Assembly: GCF_003260205.1 (NCBI RefSeq)
Contig: NZ_QERF01000009.1
Coordinates: 124,001 to 188,000, forward strand
Source: Winogradskyella tangerina
GTDB lineage: Bacteria; Bacteroidota; Bacteroidia; Flavobacteriales; Flavobacteriaceae
DNA: 64,000 nucleotides
Direction of reading: 5' to 3'
Made by a program: the position numbers and the translations under genes. Under the pieces are notes generated by a model, which did not search any database, was not told the origin of the DNA, and saw only the letters and a program-made list of their open reading frames with translations. Shown one piece after another: positions 55,495 through 63,572 of this stretch (the first letter of the stretch is position 1; every line of letters starts with the position of its first letter).

Positions 55495-55629
55495 AAGTAG
55501 ACTATGAATTTGATCAAACATTTAACTCATCAGATGTAAATCTTGTTTAACTGATATGCGCTCGCCATTTACCTTATAGCCAATCAAAAGCTTTAACAAT
55601 TTCATAAGATAAGTCGAAAAGCAGATGCT

Positions 55630-55637
55630 TAACTTTG
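55630..55637 (+). promoter_or_regulatory. -7 element of the metallophosphoesterase gene
   Basis: TAACTTTG matches TAnnTTTG and ends 17 bp before the ATG. No clear TTTG at -33. Confidence 0.45.
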
Positions 55638-55654
55638 ACAATTAAATTCAACTT

Positions 55655-56899
55655 ATGTTTCGCTGGATCATCTTCGTGGCCATTATAGGTATAGCAGATT
55701 ACTACGCTTTTCAGGCTTTAAAAACAGTCACTAAAAGTAATTGGTGGTATGCACTTTATTGGTTGTTTACAGTTGCAGTTATAGGGAATTTCATCTTTCA
55801 GTTTTACGGATTTAATAGAAGTAACGGATTTTCGCAATCAAACGCTCTGGCTGTTGGTTTTCTCATTGCCATGGTAGTTCCAAAACTCGTTTTAATTGCG
55901 GTTATGTTGACCGAAGATGTGTTTAGAGTGCCACAAGGTATTTACAGTTACTTTATGCAAGACGATAGTGCAAGCGGTAACCAAATTAAGCACTTTCCTT
56001 CGCGACGAAAGTTTATAAGTCAAATAGCACTAGGCTTAGCAGCTATTCCTTTTGCCTCTGTGCTTTATGGTATGTACAAGGGGAAATATAATTTTAAGGT
56101 TTTAAAATATACCTTGAATTTTGACGACCTACCAGAAGCTTTTGATGGTTTTAGATTAACGCAGATCAGTGATGTACATTCAGGAAGCTTCGATAATATC
56201 GAAAAAGTATCTTATGCCATCGACCTCATAAATGAACAACAGAGTGATGTTATTTTATTTACTGGTGATATGGTAAATAATAAAGCTGAAGAAATGTTGC
56301 CTTATGTAGATATTTTCAAAAAGCTAAAAGCGAAGTATGGCTTGTATTCAGTTTTGGGAAATCATGATTACGGCGATTATGTCCGCTGGAATTCAGAAGA
56401 GGCCAAAAAACAAAATCTTGAAGATCTTAAAAACCTTCAAAAGGATATAGGATTCGATCTTCTTTTAAATGAAAATCGCTTCATAGAAAAAGACGGACAA
56501 CGCATAGCTATTATTGGAGTAGAGAATTGGGGTAAAGGCGGTTTTAAAAAAGCAGGAGACCTCAAAAAAGCAGCGAGCAGTGTAGATAAGGATGACTTCA
56601 AGATTTTACTAAGTCACGATCCGAGCCATTGGGACGCTGAGGTGGTTAATGATCCCTATCATTACCATTTAACCTTAAGCGGCCATACGCATGGTATGCA
56701 ATTTGGGATTGAAATTCCTGGATGGTTTAAATGGAGCCCAGTAAAATGGCGCTATAAACAATGGGCAGGAATTTATGAGGCAGTAGGGCAATACATTAAT
56801 GTCAACCGAGGATTCGGTTATTTGGCCTTCCCAGGACGAGTGGGAATATGGCCAGAAATAACAGTAATAGAGCTTAAAAAAGGAGCAAAAGAGGCATAA
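55655..56899 (+). CDS. Membrane-anchored metallophosphoesterase (YkuE-like)
   Basis: A 414-residue protein with about four N-terminal helices (residues 1-150) and a calcineurin-like phosphoesterase domain. Metal motifs are in order: ISDVHSGSF, FTGDMVNN, LGNHDYGDY, LSHDPSHWDAEV and LSGHTHGMQFG. YkuE-type enzymes act on membrane-linked substrates at the cell surface; the topology suggests the same. It has its own promoter; a cysteine-free thioredoxin gene follows 107 bp on. Confidence 0.9.
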   Translation: MFRWIIFVAIIGIADYYAFQALKTVTKSNWWYALYWLFTVAVIGNFIFQFYGFNRSNGFSQSNALAVGFLIAMVVPKLVLIAVMLTEDVFRVPQGIYSYFMQDDSASGNQIKHFPSRRKFISQIALGLAAIPFASVLYGMYKGKYNFKVLKYTLNFDDLPEAFDGFRLTQISDVHSGSFDNIEKVSYAIDLINEQQSDVILFTGDMVNNKAEEMLPYVDIFKKLKAKYGLYSVLGNHDYGDYVRWNSEEAKKQNLEDLKNLQKDIGFDLLLNENRFIEKDGQRIAIIGVENWGKGGFKKAGDLKKAASSVDKDDFKILLSHDPSHWDAEVVNDPYHYHLTLSGHTHGMQFGIEIPGWFKWSPVKWRYKQWAGIYEAVGQYINVNRGFGYLAFPGRVGIWPEITVIELKKGAKEA

Positions 56900-56969
56900 T
56901 TGCAAACAATTGTTTATTTTTATGTAGCTCATTACAAACCTGATAGAAATTTACTATCAAAATTTTATG

Positions 56970-56977
56970 TAGGTTTG
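56970..56977 (+). promoter_or_regulatory. -7 element of the thioredoxin-like gene
   Basis: TAGGTTTG matches TAnnTTTG exactly, 29 bp before the ATG. Confidence 0.5.
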
Positions 56978-57006
56978 TATAGCTCATTTGACTAAAACTA
57001 TAACGT

Positions 57007-57306
57007 ATGTCAAAATTTGGGGAATTAATAGATGTCGATATTCCGGTACTATTAGACTTCTACACGGAATGGAACGACCAATCCATTGCAATGCATGCTG
57101 TACTTCGTGATGTGGCGGCTGCTCTAGGCGACAAAGCTAAAGTCATTAAAATTGATGTTGATAAAAATAAAGAACTAGCCGAAGCACTTCGGGTAAAAGG
57201 CTTACCAACATTAATTATCTACAAAAATGGTGAAATGAAATGGCGTCATAGTGGCGAGCAAGATGCCAATACCTTAATTGGTATTATACAAGAATATGTT
57301 GAGTAA
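57007..57306 (+). CDS. Thioredoxin-fold protein without cysteines
   Basis: A 99-residue protein with a full thioredoxin fold by sequence: VLLDFYTEW, then a charged helix, VIKIDVDKNKELAEALRVKGLPTLIIYKNG with the cis-proline. But the WCGPC active site is replaced by WNDQS (Asn23 and Ser26), and there is no cysteine anywhere, so it cannot do disulfide exchange. There is no signal peptide, so it is cytoplasmic. A structural or binding role, as in some thioredoxin-like scaffold proteins, is the likely one. Its last 23 bp overlap the convergent deacetylase gene. Confidence 0.9.
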   Translation: MSKFGELIDVDIPVLLDFYTEWNDQSIAMHAVLRDVAAALGDKAKVIKIDVDKNKELAEALRVKGLPTLIIYKNGEMKWRHSGEQDANTLIGIIQEYVE

Positions 57307-57967
57307 TTGCTTTAAAGCTATATCCTTTATTACTATAATGCTCTAATACTTTAGGTAGGGCATATTTCAAGTTGCGTTCGGCTTTCAGACTATCGTGAAA
57401 TACTACTATACTTCCTTCTTTTGCTACAGAAATCACATTTTTTAAACAAGCATCTTCACTAACTGTTTTATCCCAGTCATAAGATAAAACATCCCATAAA
57501 ATAATCTTGTACCCCAAACCTTGAAGTTTTTTACTTTGTTTGGATTTAAACTTACCATATGGTGGTCTAAACAGCTTGAAATTTTCGCCAACTGAGGCGT
57601 TTGAATATATTGAATTTTGAACCTGAAATGCAATCACCGAATCTGTTAGTTCTGTATTCGCGATATAGACCTTAGACTTATTTTTCCAACCCTTAAAATG
57701 ATCATAGGTATGATTGCCAATGCTGTGTTCATCTCTTAGTATATTCTGAAAAATTCCGGGGTTGGCTTCAATATTCTTTCCAATACAGAAGAAGGTGGCC
57801 TTAGCATTATAGGCTTTTAATGTTTGAAGAACCCAGTCAGTGATTTCGGGCGTTGGGCCGTCATCAAAGGTGAGATAGAGCTCTTTTTCTGTGGTATTGA
57901 TATTCCAGACAAAATTCGGAAAGATTGTTTTTACAAATCCAGGGGTCTTGGCAGGAATAATTTTCAT
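57284..57967 (-). CDS. Polysaccharide deacetylase (NodB-type)
   Basis: A 227-residue carbohydrate esterase family 4 protein. The first motif TFDDGP gives the catalytic Asp35 and metal ligand Asp36; HTYDH (His86, His90) completes the metal triad. Later motifs are FRPPYGKFK and LWDVLSYDW. It should deacetylate GlcNAc in peptidoglycan or a surface polysaccharide. No clear signal peptide is visible at the chosen ATG. Its start is 3 bp after the DUF2723 stop, so the two are co-transcribed. Confidence 0.92.
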   Translation of the reverse strand: MKIIPAKTPGFVKTIFPNFVWNINTTEKELYLTFDDGPTPEITDWVLQTLKAYNAKATFFCIGKNIEANPGIFQNILRDEHSIGNHTYDHFKGWKNKSKVYIANTELTDSVIAFQVQNSIYSNASVGENFKLFRPPYGKFKSKQSKKLQGLGYKIILWDVLSYDWDKTVSEDACLKNVISVAKEGSIVVFHDSLKAERNLKYALPKVLEHYSNKGYSFKAITQHILV

Positions 57968-57970
57968 AAG

Positions 57971-60900
57971 TTATTCTTCAGGCACAATCGAATCCTGAAT
58001 GGTGTCGTTTAAAATTGAATTAATATCAATATCCTCTCTTGGTTCAATTTCCTCTTCAGAAGCGCCCATCACATCCAGAAGTTCTAAATAACTATTGAAT
58101 TTTTTGGTTTCTTCTAAGGCAAATTCTTTGTCGTTGTATATAATCAAAATATCAACCAAAGCTCTATATCTCTGAATGTCTAAGTAGATGTCTTCAATAT
58201 TCGAAATTTGATCCTCTTCGTCTAATCCGCCGTAATAAATCAAATTTTCCTGATAGATCTTAGAGACGTCTTTATAAAGTGCTCTGCCTTTTTCAACCTT
58301 ACCAATTTCATAATAGGCGCTGATATAAGGCTCTAGTAGTGAATGGAAACCAAATTTATCAACCGGCATTTTATCCATGGCCAAATCGGCAATTTCTTCA
58401 GCTTTATCAAATTCATCATTATTGATATGAGCCTCGATCAATCGTGCAAGATTACCTCTGTAGGTAATACCATTTCTTCGGGTTTCAATATCATGGTAGA
58501 TATTTTCACCGCTTCCGCCCCAATCCCATGACTTCACCATGTTGTACATTAAATCAGGATCAACACGACCCATTTCATAAGGGTTAGCCCTATCAACAGG
58601 CGTTTTTATCGGAACTAGTTTATAGCACATACCATCGAGTTGTAGGTAATCCTTGAGCCAAACATAATCATCATTTCCGAAGGCACCTCCAGTAAAGTAA
58701 ATTGGTCGCTCCCAATTATTGTTAGCAATGATATCTAGCATCAACAATCGGTTTTTGTAAATATAGCTTCCTTCGATCTCGGCAAAAAGAAAATCTTCAA
58801 TCTTGTCAGCGTCTTTTGGTTTTACGATACCGTTTTTCAAAACCACATCCTTGTTAACAGGTATGCTAATGTGTCTGGTTGGGAAATAATTAGTCTTTAG
58901 AATATGACTTGGATATTGAGCTGGGTCTTCGCCCTGACTCTCAATAACAGCCTTAAATTTTGTTTTAGGATTATCACTAGAAATAAAGTCCATAAATTCC
59001 TTAATGTCTAAAGTATCGTTGGCAATACTTCTCGAAATTTCACGGTAAATAATCACATCTCTGTTTCCTCCGCGATATTGTTCGTGGGTCAATTTGGAAG
59101 GTATAGGGTCGCTTTCATAAGCTTTTCGTTTCATCTGGTCGATATACCAATCAGTTTGGAATAAGCTGGTGTTCACTACTCTTACATCGGTTCTTACACC
59201 TTCAATTTCTTGTAAATACCAAAGCGGGAACGAATCATTATCTCCAATGGTAAATAATATGGCATTAGGTGCACAAGATTCGAGGTATTTACGCGCCATA
59301 GCATTGGCAGTGTACTTTCCTGAACGATCGTGATCATCCCAGTTATTTGCTGCTAAAATTCCAGGAACTATAACAAGGCAAGCAATGGTAATCACAGGTG
59401 CGAGTAATTTCGATTTGGTACTCGATTTTAGAAGGTCGTAAATGGCATACACACCGAAACCAATCCAAATTGCGAATACATAAAAGGATCCAACTACAGA
59501 ATAATCACGTTCGCGAGGTTCAAATGGTCTAATATTCGTGTAGAACTGAATAGCTATTCCTGTTAATAAGAAAAAGACTAAAAGTACCCAGAATCTCTTG
59601 GCATCGGTATACATTAAAAATAGAAATCCGATAATACCAAGAATAAGTGGTAAAAAGTAATAGGTATTTCTGGCTTTATTTTCTAACACTTCAGTTTGAA
59701 GATTATCTTGTGAAACACCCAAATGAAATTCGTCTATAAACTTAATTCCCGATATCCAGTTACCGTCAAAACTGTTGTAGGTTCCTTGAATATCATTCTG
59801 TCTACCTGTAAAATTCCACATAAAGTAACGCCAATACATGTAACCAAATTGGTACTGAAACATATAGGCTAAATTGTCTCCAAATGAAGGTTTTTCAACT
59901 ACTAAATATTGTTGCCCATATCGTCGTAGAAATTGGTCGTAATCTTCATAGTCAACTTCGCGCTGTCTAATTCGCATTCTGAAATCATTCACAATCTGGT
60001 CGACACGTCTTTTTTCTTGAAGAGCATATTGACTGGCTTGGTCTTCACTAAGGCCAACACTCAAGGCCTCATTAAATGCTCTGGTCTGAAGGTTAGGATC
60101 GACTTTGAAATCGATCAGCCCTGCAAACATCATATAATTGGCAGCATGCTCACTACTCCACATTCTTGGTAAAACGGAAGCGTGCTCGTGATTATAGTTT
60201 TGCTTGCTGCCTTCCCAATCGTTAATGATCACGTATTTGCCTGTAGCTTCATCGCGCTCGTAGTTCTTTTTGTCGTCAACAAATGGCTCATCTTTATCTG
60301 CACCAGAATAGACCTCGGTAAATTGAGGACCATAAAATAAATGGGTTTCAGGATACTGCTCTAAATTGTAATAGGCTAATAATTCTCTAGCATCTGAAGG
60401 GTCATTTTCATTGATAATCACATTAGCGTTTGCTCTAATAGGTAACATCATCCATGACGAAAACCCAATAAAAATAAACATGAGGCAAAGCACTAAGGTA
60501 TTAATATGAATTAGGCCTTTTTTTCGGGTGTAATTCAAACCGAAATAGAATAAGCCAATAACTAATAAACCGGTTATGATGGTTCCTGAATTAAATGGTA
60601 GCCCAATTGAATTCACGAAAAACACTTCGAGATAACCAAATAGTTTTAGTGTTGATGGCAAGAGCAACTTGAATATAAACAGAAGTATTGCTGCTGAGAC
60701 GATGTTAGCAATGATAAAGCTCTTTACCGTTATTGTTTTGTAATTTTTAAAGTAATAAATAAGTCCTATTGCCGGAATGGTTAATAAGCCCATAAAGTGC
60801 ACACCAAAAGACAAGCCAATAATAAAAGCAATGAGAATTAACCAGCGATTTCCTCTTGGAGTGTGCATCTCTTGTTCCCAGCGTAATGCGAGGTAAAACA

Positions 60901-61372
60901 TAACGGCCATAATTAAAGTGGCCATGGCATAAACTTCAGTTTCGACGGCATTAAACCAAAACGAATCTGTAAATGTAAAAGCTAAACTTCCAACTAAGGC
61001 ACTTCCTAAAATTGCTACGCCTTTGTTAGGGCTTGATTCTTTATCGTATTTCACTAATTTAACCAGTAGCATACTTATGGTCCAGAACATAAAAAGAATA
61101 GTGAAGGCACTAGCTACAGCACTCATCATATTCATAATCATCCCAATTTGAGATGGTTCGAGGGCAAAGATGGAGAAGAAAGCCCCCATCATTTGAAACA
61201 AAGGTGCTCCTGGCGGGTGACCAACTTGCAATTTTGAAGACGTTAAAATATACTCACCAGCATCCCAAAAACTAACTGTAGGTTCAATGGTCAGTGCATA
61301 GACTGCAAAAGCTATTGCGAATACGGTCCAGGCTAAAATGTTATTCCACTTTTTGAAGTTAAAATCCGTCAT
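57971..61372 (-). CDS. DUF2723 membrane protein (GT117 / protein O-mannosyltransferase-like)
   Basis: A 1133-residue integral membrane protein with about 12 helices in the first 700 residues and a long soluble C-terminal half ending in helical, TPR-like repeats. The N-terminal DAGEYILTSSKLQVGHPPG is the DUF2723 signature, reminiscent of the acidic catalytic loop of GT-C glycosyltransferases such as protein O-mannosyltransferases. Bacteroidota O-glycosylate many exported proteins, so a role there is plausible but not proven. Followed immediately by the deacetylase gene. Confidence 0.9.
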   Translation of the reverse strand: MTDFNFKKWNNILAWTVFAIAFAVYALTIEPTVSFWDAGEYILTSSKLQVGHPPGAPLFQMMGAFFSIFALEPSQIGMIMNMMSAVASAFTILFMFWTISMLLVKLVKYDKESSPNKGVAILGSALVGSLAFTFTDSFWFNAVETEVYAMATLIMAVMFYLALRWEQEMHTPRGNRWLILIAFIIGLSFGVHFMGLLTIPAIGLIYYFKNYKTITVKSFIIANIVSAAILLFIFKLLLPSTLKLFGYLEVFFVNSIGLPFNSGTIITGLLVIGLFYFGLNYTRKKGLIHINTLVLCLMFIFIGFSSWMMLPIRANANVIINENDPSDARELLAYYNLEQYPETHLFYGPQFTEVYSGADKDEPFVDDKKNYERDEATGKYVIINDWEGSKQNYNHEHASVLPRMWSSEHAANYMMFAGLIDFKVDPNLQTRAFNEALSVGLSEDQASQYALQEKRRVDQIVNDFRMRIRQREVDYEDYDQFLRRYGQQYLVVEKPSFGDNLAYMFQYQFGYMYWRYFMWNFTGRQNDIQGTYNSFDGNWISGIKFIDEFHLGVSQDNLQTEVLENKARNTYYFLPLILGIIGFLFLMYTDAKRFWVLLVFFLLTGIAIQFYTNIRPFEPRERDYSVVGSFYVFAIWIGFGVYAIYDLLKSSTKSKLLAPVITIACLVIVPGILAANNWDDHDRSGKYTANAMARKYLESCAPNAILFTIGDNDSFPLWYLQEIEGVRTDVRVVNTSLFQTDWYIDQMKRKAYESDPIPSKLTHEQYRGGNRDVIIYREISRSIANDTLDIKEFMDFISSDNPKTKFKAVIESQGEDPAQYPSHILKTNYFPTRHISIPVNKDVVLKNGIVKPKDADKIEDFLFAEIEGSYIYKNRLLMLDIIANNNWERPIYFTGGAFGNDDYVWLKDYLQLDGMCYKLVPIKTPVDRANPYEMGRVDPDLMYNMVKSWDWGGSGENIYHDIETRRNGITYRGNLARLIEAHINNDEFDKAEEIADLAMDKMPVDKFGFHSLLEPYISAYYEIGKVEKGRALYKDVSKIYQENLIYYGGLDEEDQISNIEDIYLDIQRYRALVDILIIYNDKEFALEETKKFNSYLELLDVMGASEEEIEPREDIDINSILNDTIQDSIVPEE

Positions 61373-61473
61373 GAAAATCTTACGTATTGATGTTGGCGAA
61401 TTTACTAATTAATATAGTAATGCCTAAGTTTTTAAGTTAACGTTAAGTAATTTCAATTATTTTCTACTTTTTT

Positions 61474-61504
61474 TTTGCCTAAGACAAACTTTGTTTTAAA
61501 TTTG
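61474..61504 (+). promoter_or_regulatory. tRNA-Gln promoter, exact consensus
   Basis: TTTG (61474-61477), 19 nt, TAAATTTG (61497-61504). Element and spacing are identical to the rplM promoter. The tRNA begins 20 bp later. Confidence 0.85.
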
Positions 61505-61523
61505 CATGCTCAAATAAACAGAG

Positions 61524-61596
61524 TGGCCTATGGTGTAACTGGCAACACGTCTGGTTTTGGTCCAGAAGAGTCTAGGTTCGAGCCCTAGTAGGCCAA
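61524..61596 (+). tRNA. tRNA-Gln (anticodon TTG)
   Basis: 73-nt tRNA. Acceptor TGGCCTA / TAGGCCA, anticodon stem TCTGG/CCAGA with loop TTTTGGT giving anticodon TTG (codons CAA/CAG), T-stem CTAGG/CCTAG with TTCGAGC loop. CCA is not encoded. Confidence 0.95.
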
Positions 61597-61604
61597 CTGA
61601 AATT

Positions 61605-61638
61605 AAAGTCCTAAACATTTTTGTTTGGGACTTTTTCT
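61605..61638 (+). terminator. Terminator after tRNA-Gln
   Basis: AAAGTCC ... GGACTTT with an inner AAAC/GTTT extension, followed by T's. Confidence 0.8.
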
Positions 61639-61679
61639 TTTTGAAAGATTTTGGAAGAGCACGAATGTTCCTGATCACT

Positions 61680-61733
61680 CCTACGTCCGCGTACTAATCT
61701 GTCATTCCTGCGGCCGCGTACTGATTTGTCATT
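61680..61733. repeat. Two tandem 27-bp units leading into the 141-bp repeat
   Basis: Units at 61680-61706 and 61707-61733 share the pattern CCTnCGnCCGCGTACT followed by a TGTCATT end. The second unit is part of repeat copy 1; the first is a slightly decayed extra copy. Confidence 0.7.
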
Positions 61734-61843
61734 CCTGCGCCGTTGTGTCGCCGAAGCTTTTCGGTCAATGAGACTAAGCAACATACTGTAAATGGTTAGC
61801 GGAGGAGCAAGGCAGGAATCCACTTTGAAGTTATACACGAATA
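61703..61843. repeat. 141-bp direct repeat, copy 1
   Basis: Matches 61912-62052 at a 209-bp offset with only about two differences by my reading. It contains the inverted pair ATTCCTGC ... GCAGGAAT (61731-61738 and 61812-61819) and an inner CCGAA/TTCGG hairpin, so the element can fold. No open frame of its own. Confidence 0.85.
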
Positions 61844-61911
61844 CCTCGAATCCTGAGCATATTGCAATCTGAATTTCTATTGTCATGTTAAACTTTCTTG
61901 TGCTACCTTGC

Positions 61912-62052
61912 CATTCCTGCGTCCGCGTACTGATTTGTCATTCCTGCGCCGTTGTGTCGCCGAAGCTTTTCGGTCAATGAGACTAAGCAACATACTGTAA
62001 ATGGTTAGCGGAGGAGCAAGGCAGGAATCCACTTAGAAGTTATACACGAATA
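61912..62052. repeat. 141-bp direct repeat, copy 2
   Basis: Near-identical copy of 61703-61843 with the same inverted pair. The whole stretch 61639-62117 (about 480 bp) holds only these repeats and unique linker sequence; I see no gene. Confidence 0.85.
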
Positions 62053-62117
62053 ACATGATTGTCTAGAACGCTAATCAAAACTGATTAGGATTTATTACTT
62101 CTAGAGTATTCTAAAAT

Positions 62118-62942
62118 TTAGATCTTAAACGTAATCACAGGTCGATCAGCATGATTTACTAAATCTTCACTAATACTACTATTAAAGAAATGGGCAATGC
62201 CTTGGCGTCCGTGTGTGCTAATACCAATAAGGTCGGCATCGATCTCTTCCGAAAAATTTAAAATACCTTGCTCAACACTCTTGTCGTTATGCACATTTAT
62301 GGTGTAGTTTTCAAAGGTCTGGCCAGCAATAAAATCATTAATCCTCGTACGAGAATCGTAAGTAGTAATGAAGTTATTCGCCGTATTCACCAATAATAGA
62401 TGAATTCTTGAATCGAACAATTGCGCAAATTTTACCGCTTGTTTGTAAGTTTCTTTATTGTCATTTTTAAAATCAGAAGCAAACACAAAATTTCTAATAT
62501 TGAAACTATTGTGACTGTTTTTAATCACAAGAACAGGAACATCAGAAGATCGTACAACCTTCTCTGCATTAGAACCAATAAACATCTCTTTGATGCCTGA
62601 AGCACCATGAGAGCCCATAACAATCAAGTCGATATCAAATTCTTTGCAGGCGTCTTTGATCTCATTAAAAGTAATGTCTGCCTTTACGGTTTCATGAATA
62701 GTAATTCCTTCAAGGAAATCATTTTCCATAAGATCTTCGAACTTCTTATGAGCTAGTTTCATGAAAAATAAAGCTTCAGGAACATCACTGTGCGCATTAA
62801 TGGGATCGATCTGTTGCATAGGAATTTCCATCATATGCAATAGATAAATCTCAGCATCGTGTTTACGTGCTAACATTGCGGCCACTTTGAGCGCATGCTC
62901 AGCTTGTTCAGAAAAATCCGTAGGGACGAGAATTCTGTTCAT
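62118..62942 (-). CDS. Double-domain universal stress protein
   Basis: A 274-residue tandem UspA protein. The first domain begins MNRILVPTDFSEQAEHALK and keeps the ATP-binding motif (VMGSHGASGIKEMFIGSNAEKVV, G-x2-G-x9-GS); the second domain ends ISTHGRQGIAHFFNSSISED, where the final Gly-Ser is replaced, so probably only the first half binds ATP. Typical of flavobacterial stress proteins. Divergent from rimP. Confidence 0.93.
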   Translation of the reverse strand: MNRILVPTDFSEQAEHALKVAAMLARKHDAEIYLLHMMEIPMQQIDPINAHSDVPEALFFMKLAHKKFEDLMENDFLEGITIHETVKADITFNEIKDACKEFDIDLIVMGSHGASGIKEMFIGSNAEKVVRSSDVPVLVIKNSHNSFNIRNFVFASDFKNDNKETYKQAVKFAQLFDSRIHLLLVNTANNFITTYDSRTRINDFIAGQTFENYTINVHNDKSVEQGILNFSEEIDADLIGISTHGRQGIAHFFNSSISEDLVNHADRPVITFKI

Positions 62943-63000
62943 TATGTATTGATTTTAGTTAGTCTTATAAATTTATGAAAATAATTCCACTTTCACGGGC

Positions 63001-63032
63001 TTTGAAAAATCAATATAAAAGTTGTATATTTG
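63001..63032 (+). promoter_or_regulatory. rimP-nusA operon promoter
   Basis: TTTG (63001-63004), 20 nt, TATATTTG (63025-63032). Predicted start near 63039, leaving a leader of about 57 nt. Confidence 0.8.
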
Positions 63033-63059
63033 CACCGTTGTTTACGATAATGAATAAGC

Positions 63060-63085
63060 GAGAGGACGAGGAGTCCTCTCTTTTT
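63060..63085 (+). terminator. Intrinsic terminator inside the rimP-nusA leader (candidate attenuator)
   Basis: Perfect 8-bp stem GAGAGGAC / GTCCTCTC (63060-63067 with 63073-63080), 5-nt loop, then TTTTT, ending 10 bp before the rimP ATG and about 20 nt after the predicted transcript start. Its position means every operon transcript must read through it. Confidence 0.7.
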
Positions 63086-63095
63086 ATATCAAGTA

Positions 63096-63560
63096 ATGTT
63101 TAAGGAAACAGTAAAAGAATTATTAGAAAAGGCATTAAATGAGCGTCAAGACCTCTTTCTCATTGATTTTGACATCCTTTCTGATAATACAATTAGAGTA
63201 GTGCTAGACGGTGACAAAGGTGTATTGGTAGAAGATTGCATGTTTGTGAGTAGAGCTATCGAGCACAACTTAGATAGAGACGAACAAGATTTCTCTCTAG
63301 AAGTTACTTCAAGTGGTGCAACATCACCCTTGGTGTTTCCAAGACAATACAATAAGCATATTGGTCGCAATTTAGAAGTGAAGACCAATGAAGGCGAAAC
63401 TATAGAAGGCCAACTTACAGTTACCAACGAAAATGGTATTGTGCTAAAGTGGAAGGCGAGAGAACCAAAACCAGTAGGTAAAGGTAAAGTGACGGTAACT
63501 AAAGAGGCAAAAATTGCCTTCGAGGAGATTAAAGAAGCAAAAGTTAAAATAAAATTTTAA
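63096..63560 (+). CDS. rimP: Ribosome maturation factor RimP
   Basis: A 154-residue RimP, which assists 30S assembly. The N-terminal alpha/beta domain (FLIDFDILSDNTIRVVLDGDKGV, CMFVSRAIEHNLDRDEQDFSLEVTSSG) is followed by a small SH3-like barrel (about 85-154). The Val-Thr-Ser-Ser-Gly and PRQYNKHIGRNLEV segments are family features. Length is standard for Bacteroidota. nusA starts 12 bp later. Confidence 0.96.
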   Translation: MFKETVKELLEKALNERQDLFLIDFDILSDNTIRVVLDGDKGVLVEDCMFVSRAIEHNLDRDEQDFSLEVTSSGATSPLVFPRQYNKHIGRNLEVKTNEGETIEGQLTVTNENGIVLKWKAREPKPVGKGKVTVTKEAKIAFEEIKEAKVKIKF

Positions 63561-63572
63561 GTCATATCAATT

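Noticed and set aside
61611..61886. Minus-strand open frame of 91 codons across the repeat
   Set aside because: It spans the tRNA terminator and repeat copy 1; its Arg-rich repeats (RGRRN) only mirror the 27-bp DNA units.
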